Source: Lucinisca nassula
Taxonomy: Eukaryota > Mollusca > Bivalvia > Lucinida > Lucinidae
Length of the DNA: 64,000 bases
Assembly (NCBI GenBank): GCA_963580285.1
Contig: OY757011.1
Location: forward strand, 152,943,245-153,007,244
Direction: 5' to 3'
In this document: in pieces, positions 22,081 through 33,579 of the stretch
Layout of the letters: every line of letters starts with the position of its first letter
How positions within the stretch are numbered: the first letter of the stretch is position 1
Position numbers and translations under genes: made by a program
Notes under the pieces: generated by a model
Databases searched by the model: none
Seen by the model: the letters and a program-made list of their open reading frames with translations, nothing else
What the model was told of the DNA's origin: nothing

Positions 22081-23640
22081 ATTGGGTGCACCAAAAACAG
22101 CGGGAAACAGAGCACCATCCATTATTAGCATGGTCCAACGACTTCGATCTATGGCTAATTTTCCAAGGTCAATGCGGGGGTGGGAGGGGGAGGGGGGCAT
22201 CTGCGTATTATGGGCACATTTCATGCTCTGTCTGCACCTAACATTTATTAAAGATCAAAGTGTTGTAACCTGTTGATTAATAATGTTGTTTTCTGAAATG
22301 CAATCTGTACATATTTTTAAGTTCATGTATCAGCATTATTACCTTGGTGGAACTGTGATGCGATTTCATTGGAAAAAAAGGAAGAGTCGCTGCCCTTTTT
22401 TATTTTTGTGCAGATATATTTGTTACTTTTTCTGGTTTATTTTAAACATCAGTCACTTGTACTCCAGTCCAAGAGGTAAAACATAACATGTTTCCAATAA
22501 CAGAGGTAAAGTTTCAATTTTTTTCCCCTACCCCCTATTTTTGGGTTATTTTCACCATAAAAATTGATTAAAAAGTCAATAATTGTTTTAAAGTTGTTTG
22601 TAAATTGAATGCTTTACAATTTATTTTCCTTTATTTTAAACTATTTAACATCTTTAATTTAGTACTATTGTTATATATGAGATTAAAATACACTTCGTTT
22701 TCACAGTTTAGGTAATTTACTTTTTGTTTTTCCTTAAAGTATACCAATTTCGATCCGTTTTTTTCCCTACAAGACACTGGTACCCCACTCCAAATTTTTC
22801 ATACTTTGAATCCTCTAACATAGTTTTATATAAAAAAAGCAAGACCATGTTTCAGCAATCGGTGCCACTTTAACTATATCTTGCCAAATATGGGCAAAAT
22901 TGTTGATTTTGAAATGTTTGGAAAATATGATATTTAGCTGAATTTTGTAGTGATTGTATTATTTAATACTTTGACCTATTCACAAACTGATTTCTGCATT
23001 CTGCAAAAATAAACAATGAATATCTTGACTATCACCGTGTTTCTCTTTTCTTTTCATGTACATTTTTATATTTTGGTCATAAAATATGATAAATTCATTA
23101 AAAATAACACACTGTTTTGCCTGATATTGTCCAAAATTGATTTTGCTGGTTGCCATGGCAACTGAGTTTCAAATCGGAATTTAATTGTGCATTTTTTCTT
23201 TCATATGTGACAATACATAATATACAGCAAAATCGGTTAATTCTGAGACTATTTTTGCCAGACCCCAATTTAAAAATTTTGGTGGTTACAGAGAATTGAT
23301 CTTAAATACTAACTTTACTCCGATTGAACGCAAGTATCAGGCTGTTGCACATATGTGCATCGATGTGGGTATAGGAGCTTTTTTCGTGACGTACTTCCGG
23401 TTCTAAAAATAGAACGGGAAAAGCCTTGGCCGTCAACTGTCGTATTGCTTCTGGGCAATGGGACATAAAAAGTGTTAATTACAGCGTAAAACAGTGGAAT
23501 TCTTTTAAACTTTTGGCGAATTCTAATGTAAGATAGTAGAAGAAACACCGATATGCTGCCAGGTGTGAAATTTCGCCAATCCGAAGTGTTATTTTTTTAG
23601 CTAACTGCTCGTAAAAATATATTGTACATACGACCAAAAA
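22081..23640. other. Intron 5, no feature recognised
   Basis: AT-rich, unique within the window. No exon with matching phase and no repeat family member was recognised. Confidence 0.4.
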
Positions 23641-23641
23641 C

Positions 23642-23778
<137 letters not shown>

Positions 23779-24127
23779 ACCAACAATTAGCGAGCGTAGG
23801 TGAATGTAAATTACAGTTTGTCGTTAAATAACTGCACGTCATCCGACACGTAGCGTGTCAACAACGTCGTGTCTACATCAAACCAACATAAAAGCAATGC
23901 ACTGAATTTGACTTTGCAACGTCGATGAAACGTCAGAACGTTGCGTTGGCGATAATACGGCGTTGCTTAATAAGTGCTCGGACCCATCAAGACTCAGTGG
24001 GATTGGAAGATTAAATTCAAAACAAACGTAGAACACCCTCTACTGCATGAGATTCGCAAGTGCAAGATTTTACAGTAAAATCTGGTAGATTTGTTCAACC
24101 TGCCCAACCCTTATATTACCACATTTG

Positions 24128-24344
24128 GTTCCAGAAACCCCAAACCGGGTACCCTGGCAAACAGTGCAGGCCCAGATCAGACGCCACAGAACGTGGCGTC
24201 CGATCAGGGCCTACACTGTTTGCAAAAAGTCAAGCCAATTTCCAAACAAATTTTGAAGAAAACACATCCTGGCACCCCTAAATTTTTAAATGGACTCCTG
24301 CTATATATAAGGAGGAAGATTCCATTTGGTACAAAACGGGTGAA
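24128..24344. mobile_element. TTAA-type MITE (family I), partial
   Basis: Carries the family phrases CAGGCCCAGATCAGACGCC / GGCGTCCGATCAGGGCCT, ACTGTTTGCAAAAAGTC and TCCATTTGGTACAAAA. Complete sisters are at 37812-38011 and 47103-47323. The terminal TTAA sites are lost here. Confidence 0.65.
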
Positions 24345-24468
24345 AATATCTTCTTGGATACAGGGATCATTTTTTCAACGGTGAGATATGCATTGAAGGT
24401 AGTTGGAGTGGGTGTCGACAGCATGACGTCGAACCAACGTTGACTCGACGCCCGTCTTCAGTCCACTC

Positions 24469-24759
24469 CATTACGAAACATGCCTATTCAAATACATTGT
24501 AAATTTTACTAATTTGCTGAGAAAAAGAGAAAATTTTAAGATGAACATTTATATTATTTTTCTTATTTCTTCTCAAAATATAGATTGTGGGTACTCGTTA
24601 GAACCGCCACGACGAGAACCCACAATCTATGTTAGAACCCACAATCTATGTTTTTGAGCAGAAATAAGAAAAATAATGTATACCCCTGCAAACCCAAGTT
24701 TTACTGTAAAAAGGTTGGATTTATGGGGGTCTGTTTCATACAGGCGTGTTTTCGCGATG
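24469..24759. mobile_element. Type A palindromic MITE with rearranged core
   Basis: Ends CATTACGAAACATGCC and AGGCGTGTTTTCGCGATG. The core is partly deleted, and the phrase GAACCCACAATCTATGTT is repeated in tandem (24616-24653). Confidence 0.85.
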
Positions 24760-25371
24760 ATTAGACAGATCACTGGACATTTTAACTGCATAGATGAACG
24801 GACGGACGTACTGACGGATGGACGGACAGATAAATAGATATAAGTTCTGTCCGTATGTGATAGCTATACTAAGATAGCGAATATAACTTATTTTGTAAGT
24901 AAGCTTTCGTGAATAATGGTATCTTAATTCTTAAGCCATTGACATGAGTCATTCACAAAGAGATTTTCGTCAATTAAAACGGATCCAGGATAAATGAATT
25001 TCAGTAATAAAAGCAAAATATCATTCTTTCCTTCTCAAGGCATTATTTCAATGTAAACGGGCATATTTTCTCTCAAAATGTCTGAACATTGTTAGCGTTT
25101 TGAGTTCCGCCAATACATTTGAATAGCGTTGGCCGTTTCAATTGACGGCCAGTGCTTTGCGCATGTGCAAGTATGACGTCATAAACGGAATTCCTAAAAC
25201 CTCCTATAATATATTTCACAATCTTTTATTACGTTAACAAGCCAACATTAACATGGAAGCAACATGTCCTACAACCAATGCTAAAGCAAAAAGCAACTTA
25301 TATCATCCTCACGATACATATAAGTATCTAAAAGGAGCTTCTTTTGAAACATTAAAAACAACGTGTTCTGC

Positions 25372-25378
25372 TTGAGAG

Positions 25379-25438
<60 letters not shown>
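25372..25438. repeat. (AG)n microsatellite
   Basis: GAGAGA run with two AAAG interruptions at its left end. Confidence 0.97.
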
Positions 25439-25441
<3 letters not shown>

Positions 25442-25508
25442 CTCCCAGAAGTGATGCAGGAAACATTGAGAATCTAGTAGCCGTACAGACATTATCACTA
25501 TGCATTAA

Positions 25509-25770
25509 CATCACGCCTATATAATTTTGACCCCTCGAACCCCACTTTAATACATTAAAACTGTGGTTTACAGGGGTAAACCTTATTTCTGCTCTTAAAT
25601 ATAGATTGTGGGTTCTCGTTAGAAACGCCTCGATGAGGCGGTTCTAACGAGTACCCACAATCTATATTTTGACCAGAAATAAGAAAAATATCACAATTTT
25701 TCATGTTAAATTTTTCTTTTTTTCGGCAGTAAATTTTACAATGTATTTGTATAGGCGTGTTTTCGAAATG
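25509..25770. mobile_element. Type A palindromic MITE abutting the exon 5 donor
   Basis: Left end shortened to CATCACGCCTATATAATT, right end GGCGTGTTTTCGAAATG. Core near 25632. The right terminus stops five bases inside intron 5 (donor at 25775/25774). Confidence 0.86.
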
Positions 25771-25775
25771 ATTAC

Positions 25776-25908
25776 CTTTCCGACTGATTTTATTCCTTTT
25801 ATTAAGCACAAGAAGACAATTAGCCAACCCACAATTAGGCTAGCTAGGATATGCCACTGTATGTAGCCAAGGTTGTCAATACCAGGAGATAGTCTTAGCA
25901 CGTTGTAC
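25776..25908 (-). CDS. SLC6 exon 5: TM4
   Basis: 133 bases, residues 212-256. Encodes YNVLRLSPGIDNLG, then TM4 (ILASLIVGWLIVFLCLIKGI) and KSVGK. The acceptor is ttgctgcag|GTAC and the donor GGAAAG|gtaatc. The intron begins with just five bases before the terminal ATG/CAT tip of a type A palindromic element (25509-25770), so the U1-binding stretch is almost in contact with the insertion. An AAT microsatellite lies immediately upstream of the acceptor (25916-25982). Confidence 0.92.
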
Positions 25909-25915
25909 CTGCAGC

Positions 25916-25951
<36 letters not shown>

Positions 25952-25982
25952 TATAATAATAATAATAATAATAATAATAAAC
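25916..25982. repeat. (AAT)n microsatellite
   Basis: TAATAATAAT run immediately upstream (in gene sense) of the exon 5 acceptor region. Confidence 0.95.
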
Positions 25983-26031
25983 ACTATAAAACTATTTACT
26001 AAAGTTTTTTCCAGCCAACTTATTTCTTATG

Positions 26032-26218
26032 ATTTGAGTTTTAACGTCCCCGTCAACACTGTAAAGGTCATTTTGGAGACGTTGCTTCCAATTCTGTGGG
26101 ACTTTTACCCGACACTGAGATGAAATGGCATTTCAAGCCCTGTCGTCCAATGAAACCAATAGGGTTTATAAGCATGGACGGGCTTACTCGCACCGCTTTG
26201 CCCGATGGGCGGGGGCCG
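26032..26218 (-). mobile_element. SINE (family S), internally deleted
   Basis: Tail (inverse of GTTGACGGGGACGTTAAAAC) at left, head remnant GCCCGATGGGCGGGGGCC at right; the middle is missing. Flanked by ATTTCTTATG at 26022-26031 and 26219-26228. Confidence 0.82.
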
Positions 26219-26416
26219 ATTTCTTATGTAACATGACAGTAATATTATGGTGTTTAACATGATTATAGCACTGACAAAAATACTATCTGCTATGAACGGG
26301 ACATGCTTTTTGGAAACGAGATGTCGAAGCTATAGGAAACAGTGTTTGCGTCTTCAATAGTTTGAATGCGAAACTATTGGGAATTATATGGTAAATATCC
26401 TGTTAGGTTTGCTACA

Positions 26417-26695
26417 CATCACGAAAACATGCCTATATAAATTTGACGCCCTTAAACCCCACTTTTATATAGTAAAACTGGGGTTTGCAGGAGTATATAT
26501 ATTTTTTCTTATTTCTGCTCAAAAACATAGATTGTGGGTACTCGTTAGAACCGCCTCGTCGAGGCGGTTCTAACGAGTATCCACAATCTATGTTTTCAGC
26601 TGAAATAAGAAAAATATCGAAAGTTTTCATCTGAAAATTTGTATTTTTCGATTGTAAAATTTATAACGAATATGTAAAGGCGTGTTTTCGTAATG
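26417..26695. mobile_element. Type A palindromic MITE
   Basis: Ends CATCACGAAAACATGCC and GGCGTGTTTTCGTAATG. Core near 26556 is a perfect hairpin including ACATAGATTGTGGGTACTCG and its inverse. Confidence 0.9.
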
Positions 26696-26800
26696 AGAAA
26701 AAAATCCATCCCACAGTGTATCTTAAACTGCTTTGTTGTTGCAAAAAGTAGTTCTATAGTAGCCCATATCGTCAATGATGTTTTTCCTTATTGTATACAG

Positions 26801-26962
26801 AGAAGCCTCAGTGGTGTAGTGGTTAAGCTACTTGCCTCAAAAAGCAGCAGTAATGGGTTCGATCCCGGGCTTCTCCAAACTTTCGGATGAGTCTTTAAGC
26901 CGATGTTCCGTCTCTGTATGACCTTAGCTGATGTGGGACATAAAGCTCAAACACACTCACTC
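26801..26962 (+). mobile_element. tRNA-headed SINE with 11-bp duplication
   Basis: The first 75 bases resemble a tRNA: GAGAAGCC...GGCTTCTC acceptor-like pairing, TGGTGTAGTGGTTAAGC (A box) and GGGTTCGATCCC (B box). A short body ends CAAACACACTCACTC. ATTGTATACAG flanks both sides (26790-26800, 26963-26973). It is a SINE head, not an active tRNA gene. Confidence 0.82.
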
Positions 26963-27262
26963 ATTGTATACAGTATGACATTTTATTTAAAAGAGGTTGA
27001 TGACATGTATTAAATGTGGTATATTATGTCAGAATTTACAATAGAGCCCGGTTTAGATTTAGATTTTATGATGTAAGTTATCCCAAAATCACATATAAAT
27101 AACACATCGCGTAAGCTGAGTTATTCAATGGCAGGCTAAATGTCATCTTTCCGTGATAGCGACCGGTAAATAAACTTAACAACAAAACAAGATCTGTAAC
27201 CTTTACAAACCCACATACCACTCGTATATGTGTACTGAGCACGGCTCTTAAACCCAGTTTTG

Positions 27263-28101
27263 CATTACGGTAACACCGCCATGTGATATAGAACTTTCAT
27301 ATCTCCAAAACGGTAATATTTTTGATGAACATTTGAGATATTTTTCTTATTTTAACTCAAAACATAGGTTGAGGGTGCTTGTTAGAACCGCCTCATTGAG
27401 GCGGTTCTAACGAGTACCCACAACCTATGTCTTGGAGCGGGAATAAGAAATATAATGTATATCCCTATAAACCCCAGGTGTTTTTTTTTTGTTTGTTTTT
27501 TTTTTTTTTTTTTTTTTTTGTAGAGGGGTGTTCATCAACTGTATAATGAACACCGCTATAAACCGTGTTTTATATACTGAAAACTGTGGTTTAAAGTACC
27601 TTCTAATTTGTGCTCCTTATAACAGATTGCTGAAAGGGGGTGGTTCTAACCAGCAATTATTATCTATATTTGGAACAGAAATAGTAATAAGAAATAAATG
27701 TCATAATTTTCCAAGAGTAAAATATGGGTTTATGGAAATCTGAAAGAATGCACTATGTCATAGTTGGGCTATTTGAAAGTACAGGATGAATATTTTGAAA
27801 GTGCAGGTGTCTGTTTGAACCACACCCGTCGGAATATATATTCTTACGTGCTTAGTGAGGCAGTACTAGCAAGCACCCGATATAAATCTTCAATTTTAAA
27901 ATAAGAAACTATTATCGCACGTTCAGTCGAAAAAGCATTTTTTGAAGCCATGAAAGGTTATCGATGAGGGGGTTCTAACGAGTACCACAATCTATATTTT
28001 GAGCAGAAATAAGAAAAATATCACAGTTTTCAATCTAAAAATTTTCGTTTTTTTCGGCGATAAAGTTAACAGTGTATTTGAATAGGTGTGTTTTTGTAAT
28101 G
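27263..28101. mobile_element. Composite of type B, intermediate and type A pieces, copy 1
   Basis: Begins with a type B end (CATTACGGTAACACCGCC) and core near 27395, passes through a long T run (27481-27520), two diverged core-like segments (27590-27680; 27830-27910), and half a type A element ending GGTGTGTTTTTGTAATG at 28101. The same order appears inverted at 53996-54776, so the composite has been copied as a unit. Confidence 0.75.
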
Positions 28102-28309
28102 AATGCTCTAGTACATGTAAGTACAGTATTTAAAAATTTGTTATTTCTGCCGACAAAAAAAAATGTGAACAGCTTTTGCAAAACTGTTAGAATATTTACC
28201 ATATTAAATTATCAAATTTTAATGATTCGTTTACTAACGACGTCGTTAGTGTTGAACAATTGGCTCATGGTTGTTTTTAATCGTTGAGCCAGAGGTGAAG
28301 GCATTTAAG

Positions 28310-28830
28310 AAATGAAATTTATTTTTCTGCAGTTCATGGAAGTATGAACGCAGTGGGTCGCGTGGAAAGTAAATGAACCCCGAAGGGGTTCATGTAAACT
28401 TTGCTAGCGACCTACTGTCGTTCATACTTTCATGAAAAGCAGAAAAATTAAGTTTATTTTTTATATTTTCATTATTTGCCCCTCACCGGGTACTCCGGTT
28501 TTCGCCCACCTCTGATTAACGATCGGCTCGATATGAGTGAAATAATCTTGAAAGGGCCGTAAAACCAAAACCAAAAAAAAAATCATTTGCCCCTCATCAC
28601 TGGGCGAAAAAAAATGCTTGTATGGCAAACTTTTAAAGCTGAAAAACATTTACACGCTATTTTTCTACAAAGAGTGGAGCAGCGTTGACGCCATCAACGC
28701 CCGTAGAGAACAATGGTTTAGAATGACGTCACTTAACGTCACTGAAAATCATGTGATTCGATGCGTTCATGGAAGTATGAACGTAATTGTTTTCTATAGG
28801 TTTACATTAGACTTTACACTGGAAATGTAA
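28310..28830. mobile_element. Foldback element G, copy 2 (inverted), with SINE inside
   Basis: Inverse of 21690-22080: CTGCAGTTCATGGAAGTATG, the hairpin near 28380 with CCCCGAAGGGGTTCATG, GTTGACGCCATCAACGCCCG, AATGACGTCACTTAACGTCA and the end ATTGTTTTCTATAGGTTTAC. A SINE fragment occupies 28486-28582. Confidence 0.75.
28486..28582 (+). mobile_element. 5'-truncated SINE (family V) with 14-bp duplication
   Basis: CCGGGTACTCCGGTTTTCGC ... GGGCCGTAAAACCAAAA with an A tail; same sequence as the 3' half of the SINE at 61760-61994. Flanks TTATTTGCCCCTCA (28472-28485) and TCATTTGCCCCTCA (28583-28596) match the uninterrupted site in element G copy 1. Confidence 0.82.
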
Positions 28831-29565
28831 ATATTGTCAAATGAACTTATAATTCAGTCTGATTAAGCGCAAAAGGGCATCGAGCGAGTATGAGTGCTAA
28901 GCGAAGATAAAAAAATGACCTGCTTTCCCCACAATTTATACCGCAATCAGGCATTCTAGTAACGTAATAAAGGGGGTCGAATAACTGCACGCTATAATCG
29001 GTAGTGCCCTATAATACCATCTACCGACCTATAATACGTCTACTGACCCTTTATGGACCGTTCCTACTTTTCAGGTCACTAATTTACAAGTGTAAACATT
29101 AACGTGCAACCTTTTATACATTTGAAAACAACGAAACTGCAAGTTGAAATCTTTGCTACATTTATTTGAATAGATTTTCAGAAATTTCAGCTAAATTCTT
29201 ACTTTCTCGGCCTTTCCTGGTTTGGATTGCCCGTTGGAATAACTGCGCACTGCTGCTGCAGTCGCTTCTCAACCTCGACAATAATTTCTAAAGCTTAAAT
29301 AAACTCCTTATTTGCAGATTTTCAAACAGAATGTAAAGCGCTGAGAAACTTTTATTCGAGCGTCCATGTTGTTTCCTACGTCTTTGTGGCGCGGTGACGT
29401 CAGAAACTTTGCACTCGTTGACGTCACGTTATACTACGTGTGCGCGCCATGGCACTGAATGTCGTTTAACATGCAGTCGAACTGAGATTTCGATGGGCGT
29501 ATATACACGAGGACTTAATTGGCGCGGCCAAAATATTGTAGCGCTAGATCGAACAATTTCAAAAT

Positions 29566-29878
29566 CATTACGAAAACCAGCTTATATAATTTGGACCCCC
29601 CCCCTTAAACCCCACTTTTATATCGTAAAACTGGGGTTAACAGGGCTACGCCTTATAGATCTTATTTCTGCTCAAAATATAGATTGTGGGTACAGGTTAG
29701 CGGCTCAAAATATAGATTGTGGGTACAGGTTAGAACCGCCTCATCGAGGCGGTTCTAAGTGTACCCACAATCTATATTTTGAACAGAAATAAGAAAAATA
29801 TCACAATTTTTCATCTTAAAATTGTCGTTTTTCAGGGGAAAAATCGCAATGTATTTGTATAGGCGTGTTTTCCTTATG
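29566..29878. mobile_element. Type A palindromic MITE with internal duplication
   Basis: Ends CATTACGAAAACCAGC and AGGCGTGTTTTCCTTATG. Core near 29740. The left half-core phrase CTCAAAATATAGATTGTGGG is duplicated in tandem (29670-29730). Confidence 0.86.
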
Positions 29879-30044
29879 TTAAAAACATCGCTATTTTAAA
29901 GGACGGATTTTTTAAAAACTCGTCCAATGAGCACAGATTTTATGGACCCTTATTGCCAACGAACGTGCATACCTGCATCCTGTGCAAATGCACAGGCACC
30001 AATTTACAAATCGATATACCAGTACTTCAGCTGCTGAATGTTAA

Positions 30045-30249
30045 CCCTTATCTTGCTGAATATTCATCTAAGCCACACCCATTTCTGTCTATCAACCAAT
30101 CAAATTACTTGATGTAATTTATTGCTACAAATTCATAAACCGAATGCCAAACAGTGAAGATCCTGATCAGATGGCTTCTTCAGAAGCCATCTGATCTGGA
30201 TCTACACTGTTTCCAAAGATAGGGCTTGTCGTGAACAACAAGAGAAGGG
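30045..30249. mobile_element. TTAA-flanked MITE (family H)
   Basis: CCCTTATCTTGCTGAATATT ... AACAACAAGAGAAGGG, flanked by TTAA at 30041-30044 and 30250-30253. Inner hairpin CAGATGGCTTCTTCAGAAGC. piggyBac-like ends and duplication. Confidence 0.78.
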
Positions 30250-30360
30250 TTAAAATAGTGTATTCCAAAAAATGGGGAAAGCATATTAGCCACATAGGTA
30301 TATTTGCCAGTCTACAGGTTGAAAGAGTTAAATTCTTGCGGTTTTGCAAGGTAAACTTAC

Positions 30361-30499
30361 ATCCAAAACTCCATTCCTGCCGTTCTGTATGTGAGATTCC
30401 CCTCAACAGATCCGTTCGTTGAATTATAAGCACTGAAATTCCCATCCATGCTGGTATTAAAAGAAACCGAAATATTGGAGCTTTTTATGTGTTTACTAT
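30361..30499 (-). CDS. SLC6 exon 4: glycosylated extracellular loop 2
   Basis: 139 bases, residues 166-212, entering in phase 1 and leaving in phase 2. It encodes the middle of EL2 with six N-glycosylation sequons (NIS, NTS, NFS, NST, NGS, NLT) and ends in YRTAGMEFW, matching the conserved EFW that precedes TM4 in the family. Acceptor tctttcag|ATAG and donor TGGAT|gtaagt fit the phase. EL2 is the most variable loop of the family, so recognition rests on the frame, the sequons and the EFW end. Confidence 0.85.
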
Positions 30500-30669
30500 C
30501 TGAAAGACATCATGATCATGGTGGTAACATCAATTACCTGAGTGTGGGGTACTCCTTAGACTGATATCAGTCCTAGATGTTAATGGTTTTGTCCATACTT
30601 GCCACATTTTATCTTATGCTATCATGCCAGGCTAGATTTCATTTTATGCTGTCTAACATCAAATAGGGC

Positions 30670-30748
<79 letters not shown>
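30670..30748. repeat. (AG)n microsatellite
   Basis: About 79 bases of pure AG in intron 3. Confidence 0.98.
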
Positions 30749-30752
<4 letters not shown>

Positions 30753-31140
30753 TTAGCAAGGGGAACTAGGGAAGGGGTATATTTTTATTTATCTAAGGAT
30801 TACTTAATAAAAAAGTCTCATTTCAACAGACTTTATAAATCTAGGTACTCCTTGGAGTATTGCGTGTCGTCTGTGAGCATTGTGCTTGTCCATAGCAGCA
30901 AAATGCAAATGGCGTGTTATATGTTATGTCTTCAAATCGGCTATGATCCCTATATACAAAGTTTTAGAGTAGGGCTAATTTGGGAAATTACAACGTTTAA
31001 TTAAACAATAACATTTGGTACATCTGCATTATTTCTTTCTTGACCTGTTTGTAAATTAATTTTAAAACTATTCAAGTTTTAGAAAACAATAGTTGCTTCG
31101 TGCGTATTCATAAATAAAGTATGATGGAACCTCAAGACAG
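30749..31140. other. Intron 3, no feature recognised
   Basis: AT-rich sequence between the AG run and the next type B element; nothing shared with other parts of the window was seen. Confidence 0.4.
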
Positions 31141-31147
31141 TCTTCCC

Positions 31148-31767
31148 GTCACGTGAACAAGTCCGTGAAATGATCACCCCCACTAAATGTCACTTTGTAT
31201 AAAGAACACTGGGGTCTTTGGGGGTATGTATATTATTTTTCTTATTTCTGCTCCAAGATATAGGTTTTGGGTACTCGTTAGAACCGCCTCAATGAGACAG
31301 TTCTAACGAGCACCCACAACCTATGTTAGCAGCATAAATACGAAAAATACAGTGAAACGTCGATGGATCCAACACCATTGGGACCATCAAAATGTGTTCG
31401 AGACGGGGGTTGTTCGAGACACTGAGGGTCAGTGTCATGAGGCAAAACTGGATTGATTTTGAGACTTCTTCTCGATGTTGTATGCTGTATGTACTCATAA
31501 GAATCGCCTCGTTGAGGCGATTCTAATGAGTACACACAGCATACAATGACATGATTAAACATGAACATTTCCTTAATTATACTGCGCAATTTTTCATGTA
31601 CAGGAGTTCCCTAGGGCCTCAATAACGGGTTCGACTCAGCCATGGTAAACTAGCCATCGGTGTTCGAGCCATCGAAGTTTAACTGTATAACGGAATTTCA
31701 TTAGAAAAGAAGTCATTTTGGAGATGTGAAAAAATGCACTATGTCGTACGGGAGTGTTATCGTAATG
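31148..31767. mobile_element. Type B palindromic MITE split by a Tigger-like MITE
   Basis: Left part 31148-31347 begins GTCACGTGAACAAGTCCGTG and contains the core near 31292. Right part 31688-31767 ends CGTACGGGAGTGTTATCGTA. The element between has TA on both sides. Confidence 0.83.
31350..31685. mobile_element. Tigger/pogo-like MITE with related core, nested
   Basis: Ends CAGTGAAACGTCGATGGATC and GAGCCATCGAAGTTTAACTG; TA at 31348-31349 and 31686-31687. Central hairpin GTACTCATAAGAATCGCCTC / GAGGCGATTCTAATGAGTAC near 31510. It matches 17604-17954 along its length. Confidence 0.8.
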
Positions 31768-31788
31768 TTTTATAGTTTCTTACAACAT

Positions 31789-32332
31789 CATCACGTTATC
31801 AAGTCCATGAAATGAAAACCCTCTAAACCCCACTTTAAAAAGAGAAAATTATGGTTAACGAAGGTATATATTTTTCTAATTTAAAACCAAAGCCAGCGGT
31901 TGTGGGTATCGTTAGAACCGCCTCAATGAGGCGTTCCTAACGAGCACCCGCAACATATGTTTGGAGTAATGATAATAAAAAAATATAAATTTCACCTTTG
32001 CCCCCGCACATCGGGGCTTGAAGAATTAGATCGGCTGCATGATGCTTCCACGCAGAGCTGAAACCGACCGCAACGAGTACTGGTAAACCGCTTCTGCCCA
32101 GGCAAAGCGGTGTAAGTCGAACCGTCCATGCTAATAAACCTTGGTTGCATTGGGCTTGAGATGTCATTTCATCTCAGTGTCGGTCAAAAGTCCCACAAAA
32201 TTGGAAACAACGTCTCCAAAATGACCTTTACAGTGTTGACGGGGACGTTCAACCTCAAATCAAACAAACAAACAAGATTTCACCAGTTTTGGATACATGA
32301 AAGAATGTCTCATGTCACACGTGTGTTAATTT
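31789..32332. mobile_element. Type B palindromic MITE split by a SINE
   Basis: Left part begins CATCACGTTATCAAGTCCAT, with core near 31920. The right part after the SINE has ATGAAAGAATGTCTCATGTC and ACACGTGTGTTAATT, matching the type B terminus. Confidence 0.75.
31997..32276 (+). mobile_element. SINE (family S), full length, nested
   Basis: Head GCACATCGGGGCTTGAAGAA, body CAGAGCTGAAACCGACCG and GTCGGTCAAAAGTCCCACAA, tail ACCTCAAATCAAACAAACAA. Duplication ATTTCACC at 31989-31996 and 32277-32284. Confidence 0.85.
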
Positions 32333-32362
32333 GCTGTGTGTGTTCGGTGCAGTTTTTTTTTC

Positions 32363-32365
<3 letters not shown>

Positions 32366-32446
<81 letters not shown>
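32366..32446. repeat. (GT)n microsatellite
   Basis: About 80 bases of GT; encodes only Cys-Val artefacts. Confidence 0.97.
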
Positions 32447-32448
<2 letters not shown>

Positions 32449-32627
32449 TTCTTGTCACGTAGTCTCTCTCTTTTTTTTTACAATGGCGTTCGAGGCTGTT
32501 TGTTTGTTGTTGTTGTTTTTCCTACATACATGTGTAGTATTAAAGAAAAATAAAGAATTTTTATTATTAGTCGATATATATGAAGTGGTAAACTAGGCCT
32601 TAAATATTGGTTCTGTTCCGGTATTAA

Positions 32628-32816
32628 CCCTTCTCTTGTTGAATATTCAGTTTAGCCACACCAATTTCTGACTTTGAACCAATCGGATTACTTGATGTAA
32701 TTTATTCTTACAAAGCTATAAACTTAATGTCAAACAGTGTAGATCCTGAAGAAGCCATCTGATCTGGACCTACACTGTTTCCAAAAATAGGGTTGTCGTG
32801 AACAGCATGATAAGAC
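32628..32816. mobile_element. TTAA-flanked MITE (family H)
   Basis: CCCTTCTCTTGTTGAATATT ... GAACAGCATGATAAGAC, flanked by TTAA at 32624-32627 and 32817-32820. It contains the uninterrupted phrase ATTACTTGATGTAATTTATT used below as an empty site. Confidence 0.78.
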
Positions 32817-33058
32817 TTAATACCATTAAATACCACTTTTGAACAGTCTCAAATGGGGTATCATTACAGTAATTTTACTGTATTACAGAACCAGTATATC
32901 AGGCGTCCGATATATATCTGATTGTTCCCTCTTACTTGAGGATAACAAAGAAAAAGAAAACAAAAAACACACACACACACTGAGAAAGAATTTCTGAAAC
33001 CTTTTGAAGATTCTTTGAAAATCACAATTAGCTTTGCTTTTTTGAAAATCACAATTAC

Positions 33059-33335
33059 ATAACGATAACACACCCGTGCGACATAGTGCATTTTTCACAT
33101 CTCCAAAATGGCTACTTTTCTGATGAAAATCCGTGATAATTTGCTTATAAATACTGCAATTATAGGTTGTGGGTGCTCGTTAGAACCGCCTCATTGAGGC
33201 GGTTATAACGAGTACCAACAACCTATGTCTTGGAGCAAAAATAAGAAAAATAATGTTTACCCCGTGAACCCCAGTTTTCTCTATATAAATTGGGGTATAG
33301 GGGGGTCTTCATTTCACGAACTTGTTCACGTGATG
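33059..33335. mobile_element. Type B palindromic MITE
   Basis: Ends CATAACGATAACACACCCG and TTTCACGAACTTGTTCACG. Core near 33192. It begins about 60 bases past the exon 3 donor. Flanks repeat GCTTTGCTTTT, which may be a tandem target rather than a duplication. Confidence 0.88.
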
Positions 33336-33395
33336 GCTTTGCTTTTAGCAAGGTTTTATTAACGGAATTAACAACTCGTTATAGAAAAGTCCTAC

Positions 33396-33548
33396 CAATG
33401 CAGAGCGCGGTATTCCATTCGTTGTCACAAGATGACCAGCCAAGTGTAGGATAGAATGACTGAACCAGAAAATACAACACCCAAGCAAAGATTACACCAA
33501 AGTACCATAGAAAAAGAAATGATACTATCACCATCAACATACCGATAC
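33396..33548 (-). CDS. SLC6 exon 3: TM3 and start of EL2
   Basis: 153 bases, residues 115-166. TM3 reads IVSFLFLWYFGVIFAWVLYF, followed by SFYPTLGWSSC and DNEWNTALC. C155 and C164 match the conserved EL2 disulfide pair, and WNT is a family signature. Tyr130-Phe131 align with SERT Tyr175-Tyr176; the second Tyr, which contacts substrate in LeuT and SERT, is Phe here. Acceptor is ctcttcag|GT and donor CATTG|gtagga. A TTAA-type MITE ends 28 bases upstream of the acceptor side, and a type B hairpin element starts about 60 bases past the donor. Confidence 0.93.
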
Positions 33549-33579
33549 CTGAAGAGAAATACAACGAAATGGTCATTAA

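Noticed and set aside
26801..26880. A functional tRNA gene
   Set aside because: A and B boxes and acceptor pairing are visible, but the anticodon stem is poor and the unit is followed by a SINE body with an 11-bp duplication on both sides.
32128..32596. Cys-Val-rich open frame
   Set aside because: Translation of a GT microsatellite joined to a SINE tail.
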